Positions 59,004 through 64,000 of a stretch of DNA of 64,000 bases are shown here, piece after piece. How positions within the stretch are numbered: the stretch's first letter is position 1; each line of letters opens with the position of its first letter. The translations under genes and the position numbers were made by a program. The notes below the pieces were generated by a model that saw only the letters and a list, made by a program, of their open reading frames with translations, had not been told where the DNA came from and did no database searches. Origin of the DNA: Camelus bactrianus (Eukaryota; Chordata; Mammalia; Artiodactyla; Camelidae); contig NC_133545.1 in assembly GCF_048773025.1 (NCBI RefSeq), forward strand, positions 74,672,001-74,736,000. Reading direction: 5' to 3'.

Positions 59004-61650
59004 CTGCGCTTCTCCCTGGTCTTAGTATCTGAGATGGGCCAGAAAAGAGAAAATACCGGGTCACGGACTCAGAGACAAAGGTTGTGTTCTACCTGAAGGA
59101 AAGTGATATTTAAGAAAAAGTTTTCTAAACCTTTTCTTCCTTTTAAAAGCAGAATTAATAGCCAAGAGAAATTCTTTATTGAGCCAGATGATGTCACTTT
59201 ACAGCAGTGGTTTCCAAAATGGGTTGCCCCAACCCAGTGAGTATACAAGAAAATAGAACTTCTGTTTTATGTTTTTAAATCTTACACTTTTTACTTTGAT
59301 TGTGAGTTTCATAATGAATATATTTTAGTACAGTATCACGTTACAAAAGTTATAAACAAATATGGGATATTTGTATGGCATCATGGTAAAAAAAATTAGA
59401 GACCATGATAGATTTCCAAATGAGAGATGGTGTTAACAACTGGAAGAGGCAGCTGGCCCAAGGAAATACCTAAAAATTAAACTTCTTTGCTTCTTAAGAG
59501 TAATTTCACACAATATCGTTGCAAAAACATACTTTGAATCTCATCTAGCATTTATCAGACTAGAAAATAGAGACTAGCCAGATACTGTGTTTCAGTTGTG
59601 TGAGAAGTAGTATTTCTCTTACTGATAATTGGTCGGTTTATTTATTTTTTTAAAATCTAAATGATCTTCAAAATGTAAAATCTAAGCCCCAGATAAACTT
59701 AGTAAGTAATGTTATTGGTTTGATGATTTTAAAAATAGGAATTCCAGCTTCTGAAAAAAGGCGTTTTCTATATGAATTAATAGCTGCAAAAATACAGCGG
59801 AGAATTCTAAAAGTGGAGGGATTACTCTGCTGTTACTAGCCATTTCACCTGGAAAATTCTGTGCCCCCAAGAATAGCACTAAGATAGTACAAGTTAGCAT
59901 GCTATTTTTAATCATGAAACTTTAGATGTACTTTGTTAAAAAAAAAAACAATGAATGAGGAAACTGAAGTAACCAATACATATGTATTTCGTGATTAATG
60001 AAAACTTAGTCTTCAAGGGTTTTTTTTGAGCTTTTATATTTGAGTTTATTCTTCATTTAACTTTTAAAACACCAGTTTTAATACTGAAAACACTGCTCGT
60101 GTTGAATACAGATTTCAGATATAATCCTTATGCTACTAGGTTGTCAGGAGGAATCCATGACAGATTAACCAGAAGAATCTGGGAAAACCTACTGTGGTTT
60201 TCTCAGAGAGAGGACCCCTCTTAACACCTAAGTGGTTCAAAGAACATGATTTGAGGGAAATCTTCTGGGCGCACTGATTATGAAAACTCACTCATTCTTT
60301 GTTCTCGTTTTTCGCTAACATTATTTTTGGTTCCTGTGCAGATAGTTTCAACAAAAGATTGGAATTTAGAGTAAAGAATCAGACATTTTCCAAAAATGAA
60401 ACACCAAAAATTGTTAATGGCCAAGGCATTAAATCTTATTTACCCTTTTTACCCTAGCTAAACAAATACTGTGTCTTCTGAAGGTTGAGGCCCTAAGATA
60501 GATGCTTTCCTAATGACTTGTGGGATTAATTGAACTTCCCTTACATTCCGTTTGCTGCCCAAAGAAACTTGTCTTGCTTCCTTCCCATTAGGATGCTTTC
60601 CCGCCCTGCTTTGTGCAACGTGGTGTGCCCCTGACTTAGTCAGTGCCCTTCACAGCAGTGAGTGCCCCTCTGGCCAGACCAGCCACTAGGAAACACAGAG
60701 CCCAAGGCAAGAGTATTAACAAGGCACACATTCTACATGTCTAGTTATTTAAATGTCATAAATCAAGCTCACAAATGGTTAAGTAAAAGATATTCAATCC
60801 TTTCACAAAATACACCTTCATAAGGATGAGGAAGCCCAGGTTCTTTGGAGTTCTCAGCCTCCTCAGAGTTCTCCACCAGACTCTGGGGATCCCTCAGGGA
60901 GAGGGGCCTCTGGTCCAGGCTTTGTCCTGTACCATGATGGCTTATACTGGAGTGTACCCACGGGGGCCCTTCCCCATGTCTAAGTTCCTTCCATCCCCCA
61001 AAAGAGCCACGGCTTAGCCACCTGTGGGCCTTGGGGTGCACACAGCAGTGCGCTGCCAACTTCAGCAGGATGGACATGGGGAAGAGGTTGGCACAGGCCC
61101 TGAAAGCCAGCTTGGGACCATTTTGGCGGGACTCCAAATTACTGGGTACTTGGGGAGCATGTGGACGTGTCTCCAAGGCATGCTTGAGGTGGGGTGCAGC
61201 TGAAGGGCCTGGAACAGAGACCCTTCTGAGCTGTGTCTAAGGGTAGTTCTGTTCTGAGCCTTCAGCATGTCCTGAACTGTACACAGACTATCCAGAATCA
61301 GAAACAATGCAACCCCTGCATCTGTACAAAAAGTTCACTCCGCCAGTCACCTGGCTCTGCCACCAGTGATTCAGTGAAAAAGCTTTTAGAGGGAGTCCCC
61401 TAACCCTTTTTAACTTGCCGAACACATTTCCAGCCCAATGTTAATTCAGCTTGGATGGCATTTACTATGGGCAGAGGGAGAAAGGCTTCTCCTTCTTTCC
61501 TTCTTCCCCTCAACCCCCTCAGGAATCTGCCTGTCCAAAGATTGAGTGACTAATGAGGGTCACTTGTCCCAGTCCTTCCCATCTGCCCCTGAATTCCCAG
61601 TCCCTAGCCACAATTAGGTATGTATTATCTGCTTCCAATTCAGGGACCAA
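59004..61650. other. Intergenic stretch, no recognised gene
   Basis: About 59200-59260 has a short motif resembling the end of a Charlie-type hAT element ('cagcagtggtttccaaaatg'), too weak to call. Positions 59260-60700 are AT-rich unique sequence. Positions 60769-61240 are GC-richer, with overlapping open frames on both strands (135 codons on the minus strand). I cannot match them to a protein family, and they may be chance or a decayed element. Confidence 0.5.
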
Positions 61651-61654
61651 GAAT

Positions 61655-62070
61655 ACTGCTCTCTGTGGTAAATGGAAGAATCCTCCCTTCCCTCTAAAGT
61701 CTCCACCTCTTAACTCCCAGAATCTGTGAGCATTACCTTATATGCCAGGAGAGACCTTACACATGTGATTAAGGATCTTAAAATGGAGAGATTAGCCTGG
61801 ATTGCCCTGGGGGGTCCTAGCCATAATCATGGGGTCTTTACAAGGGGGAGGCAAGAAGGTCAAAGAAAGAAGGCAATGTGGCAACAGCAGCAGAGATTGG
61901 AGTGATGGAGCCACAGCCAAGGAAGGTGGGCAGCCTCTCGAAGGAACCAGTCCTGCCCACAACTTGACTGTAGCCCAGTGAAACTGATTTCGGCTTTTGG
62001 CCTCCAGGACTGTAAGAAAATACATCTATTTGTATAAGCCACCAGATTTCTGGTACTTCATTACATAAGT
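61655..62070 (+). mobile_element. MaLR (MLT1-like) LTR remnant
   Basis: The order 'gagcattaccttatatgcca', 'gtgattaaggatcttaaaat', 'gcagcagagattggagtgat', 'gaaggaaccagtcctgccca', 'ttttggcctccaggactgta' and 'aagccaccagatttctggta' follows MLT1-type LTRs as I remember them. It is strongly diverged, so an old fossil with no internal sequence. Confidence 0.7.
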
Positions 62071-63109
62071 AATAACTACTCTCCTTTAATACACTCTCTA
62101 ATAAACTAACACACTCTCCTTTAAGTGGTCTTTGAAGTATGATAACAATACATGTAAAATACTTGTCAGCGAGCACAACATTAACGAGTGGACGCATAGC
62201 TCTAAACCCTATACTGTGACTTCTAGGTTCAGGTCTGAGAGACCCAATTTCCAGACTTTCTGGGACCAATTCTCCAGGCTGGTGCTAGGAGTGGTGGCTG
62301 GAAGCTTCAGAAAAAGGAACAGAAGACCTAGTGTTGAGAGAGGTTTGTACAGAAGCAGCATTTACCAACCCAAATGTGTCCTAGGCATGAGGAAGAAACA
62401 GAAGCCTCGGCAAGTTTTTCTCTTCAACTCCCATTTCACTGCCTAAGAGAATTTAGACGGAGGACCTGTTCAGGAAAGCAAACTATCAGCACAGATATTC
62501 GTAGTACAGTATGAACTAAGTGTGGAAGGCAGGGAGGAACACAGGAAAGTCTGTTAAGTAAAAATTCTCTCTGTGTCCCGTTGTTTCTGTATGGCCCAGT
62601 GAATATTTATTTGCTCAGCATTTGCTCTTTTCAAGCTTCCTATGAATTCACATTTTTCCCTCTGAAGTCTGAGACCCCTACTCCCTACTCCTGTGTCCAG
62701 GAAAACATATATACCTCACTTTACTTGACTTTTTGGAATCTCCCATGTTTATAGGGATTCCCTGTGCATTCACAATTAAATTTGGTTTTATTCTCCTGCT
62801 AATCTGTCTTAACATCATTTTAAGTATTCAACCAGCCAAAAGAACTAACAGGGGAAGGGGGAAATATTTTTCTCCTCCCATCAGATTGCTTCTGGTCCTG
62901 TCGTGAACAAGTCACTAACCACTCCAAGCATTTATGAGGTTAACCTACATAATCACTGAGATCCCTTCCAATTCTAAAATTCAGAGCTGTGGCAAAACAT
63001 GGCTGGCCTTTGAATTTCACATTCACATGTTTCTGCTGTTACAGCCTATCTTTCCAGCCTCCCTGTCCACCATGAGGCCTCCATGTCAACCACACACACA
63101 TCCCAGCTT
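62071..63109. other. Intergenic stretch, nothing identified
   Basis: I see no repeat that I can name and no coding sequence with recognisable similarity. The 104-codon open frame at 62132-62446 has no visible domain. Confidence 0.5.
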
Positions 63110-63470
63110 GTGCACACATTGTTTCTTCTGCTGAGAACTGTCTTCCTTGGCTTCACCCCTGACCACTCAGGCTCATCCCAAATGAAGCAACACTCAGGCA
63201 ACACTCAAATCAAGAATCACAACCTCTGAGAAGCTCTCCCACCATCTCTAAGCAGAATGGCCATCTCTGCCTTGGTGCTTTCAGAGGACTAATAAAGCAG
63301 GTAGCTAATTATAGTGTGACTGTTTTCATTCTGTTTCCCAAACCAGAATTTGAGCTACTCATATGCAGATACTCTGCCTGATCCGTATTTATATCTCGAG
63401 AACCTACTTTTGTGCTTGGCACACAGCAGGCACTCCTCTCATGTCTGTGGACTGAATAAAAATAAATCAA
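63110..63470 (+). repeat. L2 LINE 3' region
   Basis: The order of 'tggcttcacccctgaccact', 'tctgagaagctctcccacca', 'gtgcttggcacacagcaggc' and 'gtctgtggactgaataaa' follows the last few hundred bases of L2. Diverged. Confidence 0.65.
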
Positions 63471-64000
63471 ATGATTCCCTGAATTCTGAAGAGCCTACCC
63501 GGGGCTGGACAGAGTAGGAAGTAGGGAGGGATGGAAGGGAAATACAACAGTCCAGGAAATGTATGTTTCAGCAAGACTTCCAGAGCCCTGGAGAAAAAGA
63601 TGAGGCTGGTTTGGATGATGATTTAGTTCAAGGCTATCCTCAGATACTCATTGTACATGCAATCTAGCATCTCTCTTGACCTTACTGCAAAGTCAGTTTT
63701 TAAGTGGAGTTAACAGTGAGCTGCCTCGCACAGCAATCTGCTGATTAGAAGCTCTTAACTGGGGCGGATGGCAGGCGGCCATGCATGGTTTGTTAGCTTT
63801 TCATCCTTGTGTGCCGTGAGGCAGAGGCCATGACTTTAGAATTTTATAGTAGCTAGTTAACAACTCTGTCCTTATAGACTGTTCTGAGTAACAACTCATA
63901 AAACTGTCTACATTCAGTGTTACTTCTTAAGCATAAGAAATACCGTCCCCCTACTTCCTGAGTGCTCCAGATGTATCTCCCATTTTCCTGATACAAAGAA
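63471..64000. other. Intergenic end of window, nothing identified
   Basis: No gene or named repeat seen. The window ends in ordinary unique-looking sequence. Confidence 0.5.

Noticed and set aside
60769-61176. 135-codon minus-strand frame as a gene
   Set aside because: No domain, no homologue that I recognise, and competing frames on both strands. Kept only as an unexplained block.
1-64000. A novel multi-gene defence or biosynthetic system
   Set aside because: The window contains one mammalian gene and transposable-element fossils. Nothing supports an operon-like or gene-cluster system.

Overview
The window looks like nuclear DNA of a camelid (camel, llama or alpaca group). Six dispersed SINE copies have a tRNA-Ala(AGC)-like head followed by the tail characteristic of the camelid Vic-1 family. 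Most L1 copies share one artiodactyl-type 3' end, and I saw no BovB. There is no prokaryotic content.

Only one host protein-coding gene is recognised: NAPEPLD, on the minus strand. It encodes the zinc hydrolase that releases N-acylethanolamines such as anandamide from N-acyl-phosphatidylethanolamines. Coding exons are at 24124-24414 (start codon), 15088-15734 (metallo-beta-lactamase core), 7912-8026 and 3150-3266 (stop), all with GT/AG junctions and consistent phase. They give 389 residues with every metal ligand present. A 5' exon ends at a good donor at 52656, inside a CpG island (about 52470-53170) that should hold the promoter. Positions 1-3149 are probably 3' untranslated or downstream sequence. 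Positions above about 53.2 kb are upstream intergenic DNA.

The introns are dominated by repeats. L1 clusters at about 10.6-15.0 kb and 29.0-41.3 kb all lie on the plus strand, antisense to NAPEPLD. One intron 1 L1 is split by a processed HHEX retrocopy (30282-32028). Other intronic features are Vic-1 SINEs, MIR and L2 remnants, two pogo/Tigger elements, a MER5A-like hAT element, two probable solo LTR fossils and a 40-bp copy of the 5' half of tRNA-Glu bounded by a target-site duplication. The upstream intergenic part has three more solo LTRs, a MaLR/MLT1-like LTR remnant, and a hAT element split by an old L1 that took three later insertions.

The points most worth a second look are: (i) a strong-context ATG in the CpG-island exon that reads in frame, across the predicted splice, into the normal NAPEPLD start, adding 79 arginine-rich residues; (ii) the tailless tRNA-Glu half insertion; (iii) the HHEX retrocopy inside an L1; (iv) a three-residue shortening of the NAPEPLD C terminus relative to human; (v) a very short polyadenylated insertion resembling an LTR 3' end; and (vi) two neighbouring L1s that share unusual variants, suggesting conversion or duplication. 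Repeat family names come from recalled consensus sequences, not a database search.
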